A DNA stretch of 64,000 bases from Pleurotus ostreatus/Saccharomyces cerevisiae fusant. Taxonomy: Eukaryota; Opisthokonta. The translations under genes and the position numbers were made by a program. The stretch is from NCBI GenBank assembly GCA_024196135.1, contig JAMQCK010000093.1, positions 1 to 64,000 of the forward strand. The letters run 5' to 3'. Within the stretch, counting starts at the first letter, position 1; each line of letters starts with the position of its first letter. Positions 48,728 through 59,572 of this stretch are shown piece after piece. A model generated the notes under the pieces. It was not told where the DNA came from and ran no database searches. It saw only the letters and a program-made list of their open reading frames with translations.

Positions 48728-50294
48728 CTAGAAGCGGATGATACTATATTCCCGCGAGATCTGCGCCGCTGGAACCCCGATCCCACCGACAGATTGTGCC
48801 CTCGCCCGAGATTCCACAAACGCTCGATACGCCTCCGAAGGTATGACAGGCCTGGACCAGTGATAGTGGTCTCTGCCAAACACCCCCGCCCTAAGGCTCG
48901 GTAAGAGCAGCGGCGCACCTCCCTCCAAGTCGACGGTCAGGCGGCCGAAGATTTGGAACACCTCTGGGAAAGAGTTGAAACGTATCGTCTCGAGTGCCTT
49001 TAGCTTAGCGAAACACTCGATGAGTATCGCTGGGACCGTGTCTTTGTCCCACTTCTCTGTGTGCACGGTCGCGAAGTCGAGCCAACGGAGGTTAGTCGCG
49101 GTTGAAGGTACGCGGGCGAGGTATGCCAGAAGAAGAGCGGGACTGTTGGGCGCGGGTCCGTCGATCTTGAGTTTCTCGAGGTTGGGCGCGGAGATCAACT
49201 CCAGGACCCCGGCAGCATTGTACTCGAGGTCAAGGCTCTTCAGCGCGGGGAGAGCCAAAGCATCCGCCGGCGCGGGACGCGCTTCGCACAGCGCGATGGT
49301 TATCTTGAGCTTCCTGAGCGTTCGACTACACTGTTCTAGCGGGCCACGGACGCTCAGGATGACGCAGCGAGAGAAGAACAATGTGAGTTCCGTTAAGGAC
49401 TTCATCGGCGGGAGCGAGATCACCTGGGTATATACGCGTTCGAGGTGCATGTGCAGATTGGACAGCCGGGACGCGTCCTCGAGGAATGCTAAGGGTGTGA
49501 TCGTGTCCAATGGGCCTTTTGCGAACATTAGAAGGTATGCGTCCTCGAGATTGGGCGCGGCGATGGGCGTCGGCATGCGGAACTGGTCACAGGCGCCCGA
49601 CAGGATCAGGGCGCGTAAGCGGTGGCTATGAGGCCGAAGCTTTCCCAATAAGCGATCGGCCCCGAGCCGCGCTTCGAAGCCACTGACATTGAGCGGACAT
49701 TGCCCTGTGAGGGGGATATAACGACGCAGGTACTGATCACATCCACCTCCCGGGGGGACGAGATGTCGCCAGAGTCGAGGCGTTCCGTACGCGACGTTAC
49801 GCCATTTTCTGCAGACGCGCGTGATAGTGGTGTCGAGCTTTGGAATGGGGTTGACAAAGAAGAAGCCGCCGTTGATCAACTCGAGGATGTGGAGGAATAT
49901 TTCGGATAGTAGTTCGGAGGGCAGCCAATGAATGGGACAATGGAAACGAGCAAAAATTCTGGCAGACCGTCGGAGAGAAGGGGGTACGTCGTCTTGTGTA
50001 TCGTTCCGAGCACGCTTTGGGAGGGGCATAGATTAGAATGTATCCAGAACCAGCGATCTACATACACACCTTGCTCTTCCTGCTGGTCGAAGTCCGAGGC
50101 TTCAAACCAATTTCTGCAGCGCTACTTTCCATCTGCTGCACGGGGCCGTCGACGTCTCCCCTCCTTCGTTTGCGCGCAACTGGCTTGCTATCTCGACGTC
50201 GGACAGCAGCCGAGCTTGCGACGCCAGAGCCTTCAGAGGCGTTGTTCGGAGCAGACTTGACTGTCTGAGTCTGTATCCTTGCCGAGCGACGCAT
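48728..50294 (-). CDS. F-box/LRR-like protein, type B (B3)
   Basis: Two exons, 50294-50070 and 50014-48728, with the intron in the same position as in B1 and B2. The N-terminus is MRRSARIQTQTVKS...ARKRRRGDVDG. Then RRSARIFARFHCPIHWLPSE, F-box LPSELLSEIFLHILELI, CRKWRNVAYGTPRLWRH, and leucine-rich segments (RTLRKLKITIALC, LPALKSLDLEYNA, APNLEKLKIDGPAP). It ends ISREYSIIRF. More divergent from B1 and B2 than they are from each other. Confidence 0.86.
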
Positions 50295-50714
50295 ACCACA
50301 AGGAGCGATGTTGTGTAGGGATGATGTTGGTGGTCGAAGGACAAGGCGCAGACGAAAGGACCATCAAATTCTTCGGCAATGTGCGGACATTACGTGATAC
50401 GTGTTCGACTTTGCCGGTCGGTTGCATAGAATTTCGAAAGGCTGGTGGATAAGAGAACAGATGCAGTGCTGGCGGGGGATCTGCAGCAGCTGGGGCCAGT
50501 TGTGAATCTGAAGTCTGAGAATGCACTGGACGGTAGAGCGCGGCTGCAATCCTGGCCACTCTTTCTCAACGGCTGATGCAGGAGCATCGATAGTCCTACT
50601 ACTTTTGAGAAGACGAGGTGCTAGGAAGCAGCTGTGGTCAATTGCTTTGATGCTATCGAAGGCCTACCACTTGATTCAATGCATACAATGTAGATTCTTT
50701 CGAGTATATGTGCA

Positions 50715-52204
50715 TTACATATCTTCGATATCCTCCACCAAGAGCTTCGTAGATCCCGCCAAATTTCTCCGAATAATAGCAACGTCCTCGCAAGCGGCGC
50801 ACACGCCCTGCAGAGCTAATGACTCAAGAACGCATGACGAGCGGTCGAGAAAGCCTCTCAAGGCGTCGTACGGAAATTGTGCTGTCTCCGGAATGAAGTA
50901 TCTGCCGACTCGTCGCACCTCGTCTGGCTTCGCGCAGCGGAGCCGCGCGTGGCGCAGACGCGGGGCGGTAAGGATGCTCAGAAGACGGCTAAGCGTAGCC
51001 CACACAGGGACTGTAGTGACCGTGAGGGACTCGAGGTTTGGTAGCGTTAGGGGACCGGGTTCGGCATTATTCCATGTGTTAGGGGGAGCGAACACGCCGA
51101 TGATAAGCTCCTTCAGGTTGACGCAGGGAGACAGCGCCCGGCCCGCAAGCGGCCACTCCATCCAAGACACCTCGAGACGCACCAGATTGTTTCGCGGCGC
51201 GTGAAGTATTACCCCATCGAAGCTGGGGCTCGTGGAATCGACAATATTCTGCGTCCAGGAGCGCAGACGCGGCGCGCACTCGGTGAAGAGGACCGCGTGA
51301 TATGGCATGATCCTATCCGGTTCGCGGTGCGTGCGGTCCTCGACGAGCTCGAAGCTCGCGAGGCTCTCTATCTCGATGTGTGCGGGCATCCTCGCGCGAA
51401 ACTCGATGCCATAGAGATAGTTCAAGTACGCGAAGGATGTGGAGCAGAGGCGAGCGTGGTGGCATCGGCGTGCAAAGTGTTCGAAGAATTCAGAGGCTGG
51501 CAAGAGAGGGAGGGTCCGCTTTGGCCCATATGCGAAGGCGACGCAGGGTCCGTGCAGGTCGACAGCGAAGGGCCGCGGATCCGACTTTTCGAGGTATGCG
51601 ATCAGCGCGTTTTGGAACGGCAAAAGACGCTCGGGCGTGGGTTTCTCTTCACGCTCCTCGATCTCGTACGTATCGAGCTTGACGCAGATCGGCGTCCACA
51701 GCTGCTTGTCGTTTTCCGCAATGGCGCGCCAGTGGTGACAGACGTGGCTGATCGTCGCCGCCGTAAGCATCGACTTTGGCAGCGGATACGTGAAGACGAC
51801 GTCCGCGCACGCGAAGCGGAATATTTGCTCCAAGATTTCGTCCGGGAGTTTACGAATGGGAGCGGTGATCGCGCGTTGTTCAGCGGCAAAGTCCAGGAGG
51901 CGCTGGCGGTGAGCTTGGACCTCTCCGACCAAAGCGAGCAGCCGGTCGATCTCGAGTGTAAGGGTATGCGCTTGTTTTTCCGCGCTCATCGCATTATTCA
52001 GGCGGTCATTGTCGGTGAAGGTTTCGAGGGACGCATCGTTGGCCCTGATCGCGACGACGGCGTCTTGAGACGGCGAAAAAGGACTGCCGGTACAAGTGAT
52101 GCTTCGTGGACAGCCGGGGCAGAGCGATATCGATACCACGTCTTCAGGTCTATCAGAGTTGAGCATAGGTCCGAGAGAGGTCAGAGCGAAAACACGTACT
52201 TCAT
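50715..52204 (-). CDS. F-box-like protein, type C (C4)
   Basis: First exon is again 5 nt, here ATGAA (52204-52200), then an intron with GTACGT donor to 52150; exon 2 starts at 52149 and reads MKPEDVVSISLCPGCPRS. Order: LCPGC motif, PSQDAVVAIRANDAS, coiled coil (TLTLEIDRLLALVGEVQAHRQRL), F-box-like LPDEILEQIFRFACADVVF with CHHWRAIAENDKQLW, LRR-like repeats, end KLLVEDIEDM. The long antisense frame at 51201-52283 is a shadow. No type B partner lies directly upstream of this copy. Confidence 0.85.
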
Positions 52205-52588
52205 CTTGATGGTCGAAGGCAAACTGCGGTCAAGATATCGGCCTTTGCCGGCGTGCCGTCGGTGCCGATCGTCAGGTGACTAGTTGAACTTCGGCGTGTC
52301 TCAATTTGCGAGCTGCTTAGCTTTTCCCTCGTCTCGTTGCTTCCTGCATGATATTACAGAGTTTCACAACAAAACGGAGCGCTATATGATTGTCACTGTT
52401 GTTTTGTTGCATCGATACGCGAGCCAAGCAATATCACATCCGGGAAGGACTTATGAACAAGGGTTGGAGCAAGGGATGGGAGCTGGACGCATTCTCGAAT
52501 GAGCCCCAAAATTATAGGTATGCCTGATTCTGCACAAAACGTTAGTGCCAACGGTCAGAAGACAGGAGAGATGTACACAGACTTTGAT
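52205..52588. other. Intergenic region C4 / C5
   Basis: 384 bp holding the C4 promoter and the C5 3' end; no gene. Confidence 0.5.
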
Positions 52589-54040
52589 TTATTCGCCGCT
52601 GAGCTCCTCCGAATCAGTTACGACAAGGTCTGTGACGGCGGGAAGCCGCGCGCGCAGAAGAGCGACGTCGCCTGCCCCAGTGCACACCCCTTCGATCTCT
52701 AGGGAGTCCATCTTGCAGTCCGACTGCGCAAGGAACTGCGCGAACTCGGAGTGCGGGAAGTCAAGCCGGTCCTCGGGAGCGCCCTCGCAGCATAGCACCG
52801 CGGTATAGTCGGTTAGATAGTTGTCGCTCCCATGACAAAGGCGCGCGCGCTTCAAGCGCGGGGCTGTGAGCGAGGCGAGGAGATCACCAAATATGGTGCG
52901 CGCCGGCCGAGCGACGAGACGGAGAGATACAAGAGAAGGCAGGATGATGGGCTTGGGCGGAGGGGTGTAGGTGCCATCATGCCTACCTCTGGTGGCTATA
53001 AAGAGGGAGATGCTGAGGTCTTCCAAGGCCCCACAGTCCGCAAGCGCGTCGTAAGCGGAAATCGCCGACACCCACATCACGTCGAGATGGGTAAGCTGCG
53101 ACATGGGTGCGTGAACACACAAGTGTTCGCTGCCACCTATCTCTGTAAAGGTCTGCGACCAACGCTTCAAGTTCGGTGTACTTTCGCGCACGAAGTTAGC
53201 AAAGATGGTCAGGTGCGCATGGTCACTGCTCTCATGGCAGACGATGCTGTCGAGCTTTTTGATCAAAGCTCTCCGCCCTCCGCGCTTGCGTACCGCCCTC
53301 GCGAATGCCGAGAAGATCTTGTCCAGGTGTCGCAGGTACGTGCAGTCGAAGTCCGCGTGCTGACAGCGTCGGATGAAGTGCGCCATAAATCGCCCCTCAG
53401 GGAGGACTGCATGCAACCCGTTCCTGTGCTCGATGTAGACACAGCCGTCCCCACGCAGATCGACGGAGAAGGGGAGCGGATCCGAGCGCGCAAGGTAGAA
53501 AACGAGCGCTTTACGGTACTCATTCACCTGCGTTTCCCTGAACTCTGGGCTATTGTCGGCCGTTATGTTGACTTGAATGCATGGGATGAGCCAGAGCTGC
53601 TTGCTGGTCAACAGGATCGTCCGCCACCTGTGACAGACGTGGCCGAGGATGCGCGCCGTCGTCATCGTCGGTTGCAGCGGAAAGGCAAACTCGGACGTCC
53701 TGCACGCGAGGAGGAAGATGTTCTCCAGGATTTCCGTCGGGACGCGTCGCACTGGCGCAATGAGGGAGCGCTGCTGCTCTGCGTAGTCGGCGAGGCTCTG
53801 GCGGTGGGCTTGGAGGTCCCGAGTCAAGGCCTGAAGGCGGCGGATTTCCGCGTCGAACGCGAGAATCTCCCCTTCTGCATCCTCTGCTTTTGAGATATAA
53901 TGCTGACTCGGGATGGTGTCCGGTGGCAAGTCTCCATTTCTCAGTGTGTCAAGGTCGGTCTGAGAGGGAGCGCGCGAAATGGTGCGGGATATAGAACGAG
54001 AGCAGTTTGGGCAGAGCGCGATATGGCAGGTGTCATTCAT
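52589..54040 (-). CDS. F-box-like protein, type C (C5)
   Basis: The start is taken at ATG 54040 (MNDTCHIALCPNCSRSIS), in register with the paralogues; the frame is open to 54211 without similarity. Order: LCPNC motif, DLDTLRNGDLPPDTIPSQ, coiled coil (EILAFDAEIRRLQALTRDLQ), F-box-like VPTEILENIFLLACRTSEF with CHRWRTILLTSKQLW, LRR-like repeats to VVTDSEELSGE. It shares the PSQ/SRxIS blocks but is distant from C1-C4. The antisense frame at 52832-53893 is a shadow. Confidence 0.83.
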   Translation of the reverse strand: MNDTCHIALCPNCSRSISRTISRAPSQTDLDTLRNGDLPPDTIPSQHYISKAEDAEGEILAFDAEIRRLQALTRDLQAHRQSLADYAEQQRSLIAPVRRVPTEILENIFLLACRTSEFAFPLQPTMTTARILGHVCHRWRTILLTSKQLWLIPCIQVNITADNSPEFRETQVNEYRKALVFYLARSDPLPFSVDLRGDGCVYIEHRNGLHAVLPEGRFMAHFIRRCQHADFDCTYLRHLDKIFSAFARAVRKRGGRRALIKKLDSIVCHESSDHAHLTIFANFVRESTPNLKRWSQTFTEIGGSEHLCVHAPMSQLTHLDVMWVSAISAYDALADCGALEDLSISLFIATRGRHDGTYTPPPKPIILPSLVSLRLVARPARTIFGDLLASLTAPRLKRARLCHGSDNYLTDYTAVLCCEGAPEDRLDFPHSEFAQFLAQSDCKMDSLEIEGVCTGAGDVALLRARLPAVTDLVVTDSEELSGE

Positions 54041-54871
54041 TCTGGAGATAGCCAGCAAGACGCAAGTGATGTTCGCCGGGAAACGGGAGAAGCGCCAGCT
54101 CGTACAAGAGCAGATGATGGCAAAAGCAGACCAACGTGCAATCCGCGCGGCGGTCTCCGGCAAGTAGCGGCGCGTCGTGACACGGCGATGACGAACCGTG
54201 ACAAGGCACATGTCACGTCCCTAAAAGGAATAATCGGAAAATTTCCAACTTGCTCTCTACCTCCACCATCCCTCTCGTTGGTTCGGACCATTGGAGACGA
54301 TGGACGTCGAGTACCCTCCATGAATGCAACACCTTTCTGCTCGCACCCTTGCGCCTCAACGTCTCGCAAGAACTCAACATTATTGATCACTCGCACGCGT
54401 CGGTAGTGGAGGTTCTCGACCCCCATCGGTCTGCCCACCCATCCTCAACAACCCTTGACCTCCCTATACCCCTGGCCTTTTCTCTTCGATCCATATATCC
54501 TCCTCTGCACACACCCAACACCACAATCAACCAGGGCCCCGTCGCGCACGCTTCCATACGCGGGGCCCGTTATCCTTTGTGGCAGATCGAGCTGTTATAC
54601 CGTGTCTTGTATATTCGTGCGCGACAAATGCAATCATCCCACGTCGCGCTCGTAGTTTGGGGACTTACATTTTCACTTCCATCCATCCTTCATCCCGGAC
54701 TGCGGTCTTACTTTTCCCTTCCGAGTCTTGGTCGATCGCTTAGGCTACGCATCCCCTGTACTTTGCGATATTCACAATGCATCTTGTGCTCATCCAGTCG
54801 TGTTGCGTGACGGTGTGGACAGGCGACCTCATAAATACGATAAATAGCGAACAGCCCGACTGCCCTGTCGC
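54041..54871. other. Intergenic region, no supported gene
   Basis: 831 bp between C5 and the secreted-protein gene. A plus-strand frame at 54250-54810 has no conserved motif. TATA-like ATAAATA lies near 54838. Confidence 0.5.
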
Positions 54872-56443
54872 TCAGATGCTCAGGTCAGCGTCATTGATCT
54901 CGGGTGCGGGCCTGTAGAAGGGGAGGTCAGTCAGGCTCACGATCTCGACGAAGAACGACACAGCGTCGTCGGACGAAGCAACACGATGGTAACAAGGCGG
55001 GGGAGTAGGAGATACGAAAGAGAGTCAAAGATACGAAGGGGAGTCGAAGACATGAAGGAGAGTCGAAGACACGAAGGAGAGTTGAGGAAAGACAACGCAC
55101 TTATCCGGGTTGAAGATTGCGATCCCGCCAAGGGTGCAGGTGAGGCCGTCCTCGCTGAGCGCGGAGTTCTTGCTCTTGTACGCCTTGTCGGTCTCGGGGA
55201 GGACGCAGATGGAGGCGTCCATGGGCTTGTCGGTGACGACGACGGTGTTGTAGAAGAAGCACTGGGGGAGGGGGTGAGTTGAGGATTAGTGAGAGCGCGA
55301 GCGTAGAGTGGAAGATCAAGACGCAAGTCGATGGGAGGGAAATGAGGGGAGAGCAGGTGAGAAGATCATACGCACGGGGAAGTTCCAATCCGCGTTCGAC
55401 TGGTCCGTCGGGTTCTCGACCATCAGCTCGCCCGAGCTCTGCAGCTGGCCGGCGAGGTCCAGTTCGTAGGCTGGGCGGGAGGTTAGCAAGGGCCGAAAGA
55501 GGTTTGTCGACAGGTAGAAGAGCGCGGAGGACGAGCGCGTCCAAGAACCGTCCAAGAACGCGACGGAGCGGTAATTATGACGACGAGGCGAAAGCGATAC
55601 GCACTAACGGTCTGGTTGTTGTTCGACAGGTTGATGCACGTCTGGTCCCAGGTCGACGCCGTGTCCTGCTTGAGCTCCATGGTGCACGCGACGAGGTCCT
55701 CGGGGGCGACCTGCATGACGTCGCCGCCGAAGCAGCCCTGCAGAGGGGTCAGCGACGCCTGGCAAGGCATGGAGGGGAAAGCGCGAATGGGGGAAGTGGT
55801 GAAGGAGAGGGGTGGGGGTGCGAAGGAGAGAGGTGGAGTGTGCGAAGGAGAGAAGCTGAGAGTGCGAAGGAGAGAGGTGGGGGGCGCGCAAAGGAGGGAA
55901 CACTCACATCGAAGTCAGGGTTCCCGCCACCGCCGACGTAAACGCCGGAGATGTACCACTGGTCCTCCGGGTGGTCGCCTGGGACGCAGCTGGGGGCACA
56001 ATCAGCGCTTGCTCATCGAAGTGCCAATCGCGACGAATGCTCACGAAGGACCGTAGGTCAAGACGGGTTGGAGAACCTGATGCGCAACGCGTCAACACGC
56101 ATACTCTCGCAAGACCCTTCGATCTACGCGTACACCGTTGCCAACGGCTGCGGGGTCACCGCCGTCCTCCTGGAGCGCGTTACCGGGCTGGATACCGGGC
56201 CAGACGAAGAGGGTCTGGCCGTCGAGGTCGTTGGGCGGGATCGCTGGGACCTTCATCGTGGTCGCGAGCTCTGTCGTGGAGCGAAGTCAGTTCAGAGCTT
56301 GTATTACCCGAAGGTGATGAGATGCACGTACTCGTAATGTGAGTACCCACAGGGAGGTACCAGCTCGGGCCCGTCCAGTCTGTTCCGAGGACGCTAGGCA
56401 GGAGCGCGGACGCGGCGGCGAGGGCGAACGTGGAGGCGTACAT
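54872..56443 (-). CDS. Secreted protein of unknown function (NGVLQPVLTYGPSC type)
   Basis: The start is ATG 56443, giving signal peptide MYASTFALAAASALLPSVLG; an in-frame ATG at 56464 adds seven residues. Splicing of about eight exons gives TDWTGPSWYLP, TMKVPAIPPNDLDGQTLFVW, GNGVLQPVLTYGPSCVPGD, WYISGVYVGGGGN, CFGGDVMQVAPEDLVACTME, ELDLAGQLQSSGELMVENPT, a VVVTDKPMDASIC stretch, and end PAPEINDADLSI with TGA at 54872. Aromatic and Cys placement suggest a beta-sandwich extracellular protein. I recall similar secreted proteins of unknown function in other basidiomycetes, but cannot name an enzyme. The final exon phase fits (AA|G). Confidence 0.78.
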
Positions 56444-57666
56444 CGTGCGGGGCGGCCTGTACAAACGAAGGAACGTGGCTGAAAGCGAGTGGGAGGGTAT
56501 GTAGATGGTGAGCTCCGGGGCCGTCGCTGAGCGCTTCTTATATGAGGTGCGCGCATATGAGATGCGGGCATTCTGTCCCGCGGTCGACTCACTTCAACTG
56601 ATTCGAGCGTCGAGGCTCCTCAAGCAGACGGTGCGGCTTGCTGTGAATGGAGACCGCAGGCGTTGCGGCGGCGGGGGAGGGAGTGGGCGACGGGCAATTC
56701 GCTCGGTGGTTTCCATCAGCGTCCTCGAACACTTGGAGGGTGCGCGGCCATATGATGGCAAGCGGGGGTTACGAGACGGGGCTGTTGGGCATCTCAGGAT
56801 TGTCCGTGTACCGCGGGGCGAGCACAAAGGGGTGATACGTATCGGATTGGGAAGAATGGACGTTGAGTTGCAACTTGAATGTCCAGAGCTTTGAGGAACG
56901 AGGTAACCGAGGAATATAAGTTGCTGTCAACAATTGTGGTGCGACGTATTGAAGATGGCCGTTCATCGCTGCGTTTTGTGATAGAAACCAGCAAGCTGGC
57001 GTCTGACAAGCCATATTCTTGTTCGACGAGGTCAAGATAAACCATGACTTGTTTGGACATGTTGATCCACCATCAGTAGCCCGAGATTGATCAATAGCCA
57101 TCAATAACTTCGACGTTGTCTCCTCCTCTCATGAGCCCCGGAGGCACCTTCAGCCATCCCTCTAATCCCAAGGGCGCTGCTCTACCGATGCGCAGCTACA
57201 AGGGTCGAAGGAGTGCATCACAGCCAACAACTCAGGCACGCTCTTAGTACCTCATACGCCTCAAATTCGAACTAGCTCCCCGATCCCCTCCAAATAAACC
57301 ATGCTTTACGGGTCTTTTGCCGCTGCCCTAGACCTGCTGCACCTCAGAATCAACCGCGACGCGAACTTCAACCACAAACTCACATGACCGTGTCGAAATT
57401 TGTAGGCCGAGGCGAAGTGGGACAGACGACAAATGGGTGGACAATGACCCCGATCTTACTCATGGCACCATCTGCCCGGATGGCCTCAAGACCCGAAGAC
57501 GTACCTTGGTCTTCTCCTTCATGGCTGGCTTCTGCTGCGACGACCTTCACTCACGCTCGCCTGTCCTTTTCCTGACCTAAAACCTCGATCACTCGTGCTG
57601 AGGATCGTTATTCATCGACTAGACGCGAAGTCCCCCTCATAAGCGCCCAAGCAACAGTGTGCTACA
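56444..57666. other. Divergent intergenic region, secreted protein / PQ-loop gene
   Basis: 1,223 bp with short frames only. Contains the promoters of both divergent genes. No gene called. Confidence 0.5.
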
Positions 57667-59206
57667 ATGCCCAACGCAGCCGCCGAGAATGCACTCGGGA
57701 CGATGGGTGCGTCGCCCATAACATCGATCGGTGTACACGAGCTGATGCATCCCCCCTCCCAGGTGTCGTGTGCTGGTGCATCCAGCTCATACCCCAGATC
57801 TGGAAGAGCTACAGGGAAAAGTCGACGAAGGGACTGTCTCCCTGGTTAACGTGCGTCATCCTCCCTCTTCCCCTCGTTTCCACAGTGACTGAATGCGCCT
57901 CACAGCTTCCTCTGGACGATCTCCGCGCCCTTCCTCGGGACCTACTGCGTCGTGCAGAAGCTCAACATCCCCCTCATCCTCCAGCCGCAGCTCTTCGGCT
58001 TCCTTTGCTGCATCTCTTGGGGCCAGGTGCGTTCCCCTCTTCCCCTTCCCTCCCCTGTTTCCCTTCACCCTTCACCCTTCGTCCCTTCCCTCATCCCACC
58101 CCTAGCCCATCACTGACGCGGTTCCCCTCTCCCCATCCCATCTCACCCACCATCGACTGACACCGTTTCCCACCCAGTGCCTCTACTACACCCCCGGCAC
58201 CTACAGCCTTAGACGCACCCTCCTCATCACCCTCTCCCTCCTCGCCGTCATGGCCGGCTTCGAGGCGGGCATGGTCTACGCCATCCGCCCCGCGTACGAG
58301 GCGGGGAACATGAAGCCCGTGCGGTTCTTCGGGATCATGAGCAGCGTGCTGATCTCGGTGGCGCTGCTGCCGCAGTATCGGGAGATCTACAAGCATAGGG
58401 AGGTCGTGGGGATATCAATCCCGTTTATGTTGATTGATCTGTTGGGGGGTGAGTGGCCGTGGTTTTTTTTCTCGTGGGTGGGCAGGGGGTGGGTTGGGGA
58501 GGGGTGAATTGGGGAGGGGTGGGCGGGAAGCGGGTGTGGGTGTGGATGGCTGACGTGCTTTACAGGCGTGTTCTCGGACCTCTCGCTCGCCTTCGCGGAG
58601 GAGTTTGACGTGATTGCGGCGATCACGTATAGTTTAGTTGTGGTACGTTCGCGCGCCATTCTATAGCTACCTATAACGCTGACGACTTCGAACTTCCTTC
58701 TTGCTATCCCCTCGAAACTCTCTTCGCGCTGACGACTCGAATTTTGACACTCGCTCACCCCTTAAACATTCCTTTGCGCGGACGGCTTGAACCACCCTAC
58801 ACCCTGCTGGCTTGAAACCACGCCCTCGCCACCTTAACAGGTCCTCGACGGCCTCGTGATCATCGCGGCGCTCATTCTGAACCCGCTCGCGCGGAGGAAG
58901 AGGAGGAGATCGCAGGCCGAACGCGATCAGGAGGAGAGGGCAGGGCGGACGGTGGAGGGGAATGAAGTACGGACGTTGGATGGGGACGAGGGGCGTACAC
59001 TAGAAGGTGCTGTCGGCGACGGTATACCGGTGGCGAGGGACGCGGAGTCCGCGCGGACGGTGCTCGAGGCGCCCGCGCCGAGGACGAGGACGACCACGGA
59101 GTCGGAGAAGGATGGGGTGGACGAGCCGGAGAAGGATGTAGTGGCCGCGACGAAGGGAGTCGTGGGCTGCAGCGCGTCTACCGATGTGGAGAAGCAGGAT
59201 GATTGA
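57667..59206 (+). CDS. PQ-loop repeat membrane protein
   Basis: The start is MPNAAAENALGTMG at 57667; exons join through five or six introns. Two PQ-loop repeats are visible: CWCIQLIPQIWKSYREKSTK with GLSPWL, and LISVALLPQYREIYKHREVV with GISIPFMLIDLLGG. Seven membrane helices are expected, including FLWTISAPFLGTYCVVQ, LLITLSLLAVMAGFEAGMVY and VLDGLVIIAALILNPL. A charged cytosolic tail of about 110 residues, rich in Arg, Glu and Thr, ends at KQDD. PQ-loop proteins export amino acids or other small solutes from vacuoles or lysosomes; the substrate here is unknown. Confidence 0.88.
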
Positions 59207-59572
59207 TGTTCAGTGGAGGTTGAGGATGGGTTGCGAGACTGGAAGGTAACCTAGGAGGCTGAAAGATGACGGTTATGACCGGTGATGTTTATGACCATAG
59301 ATCCCGAGGAGCGTGTATAGACGAATTGTACAAGGGACTTTAAGGACACAGTGGTTCTGCCTCGGTTTTCTGTATGGATTTTCAGACGTTGAGCGCATAT
59401 CTACTGTAGGCAATTAAGCATCGATGAACTGGTCGTCGATCAGTATTATGTATCAAGTGAACTGTTGGAAGCATTAGTACTTCAATGATGACTCATAAAC
59501 AGGACGTACGAAGAAGTATGACCGCTGAAGCTAACGCCAAGAATCGAATGTGGGAGTTTCTTTGGGTCAATC
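59207..59572. other. Convergent 3' intergenic region
   Basis: 366 bp between the PQ-loop gene and the frameshifted F-box gene. No gene. Confidence 0.5.

Noticed and set aside
51201..52283. 360-codon plus-strand frame
   Set aside because: Antisense to F-box C4. GC-rich third positions keep the antisense frame open; it contains no domain of its own.
52832..53893. 353-codon plus-strand frame
   Set aside because: Antisense shadow of F-box C5.
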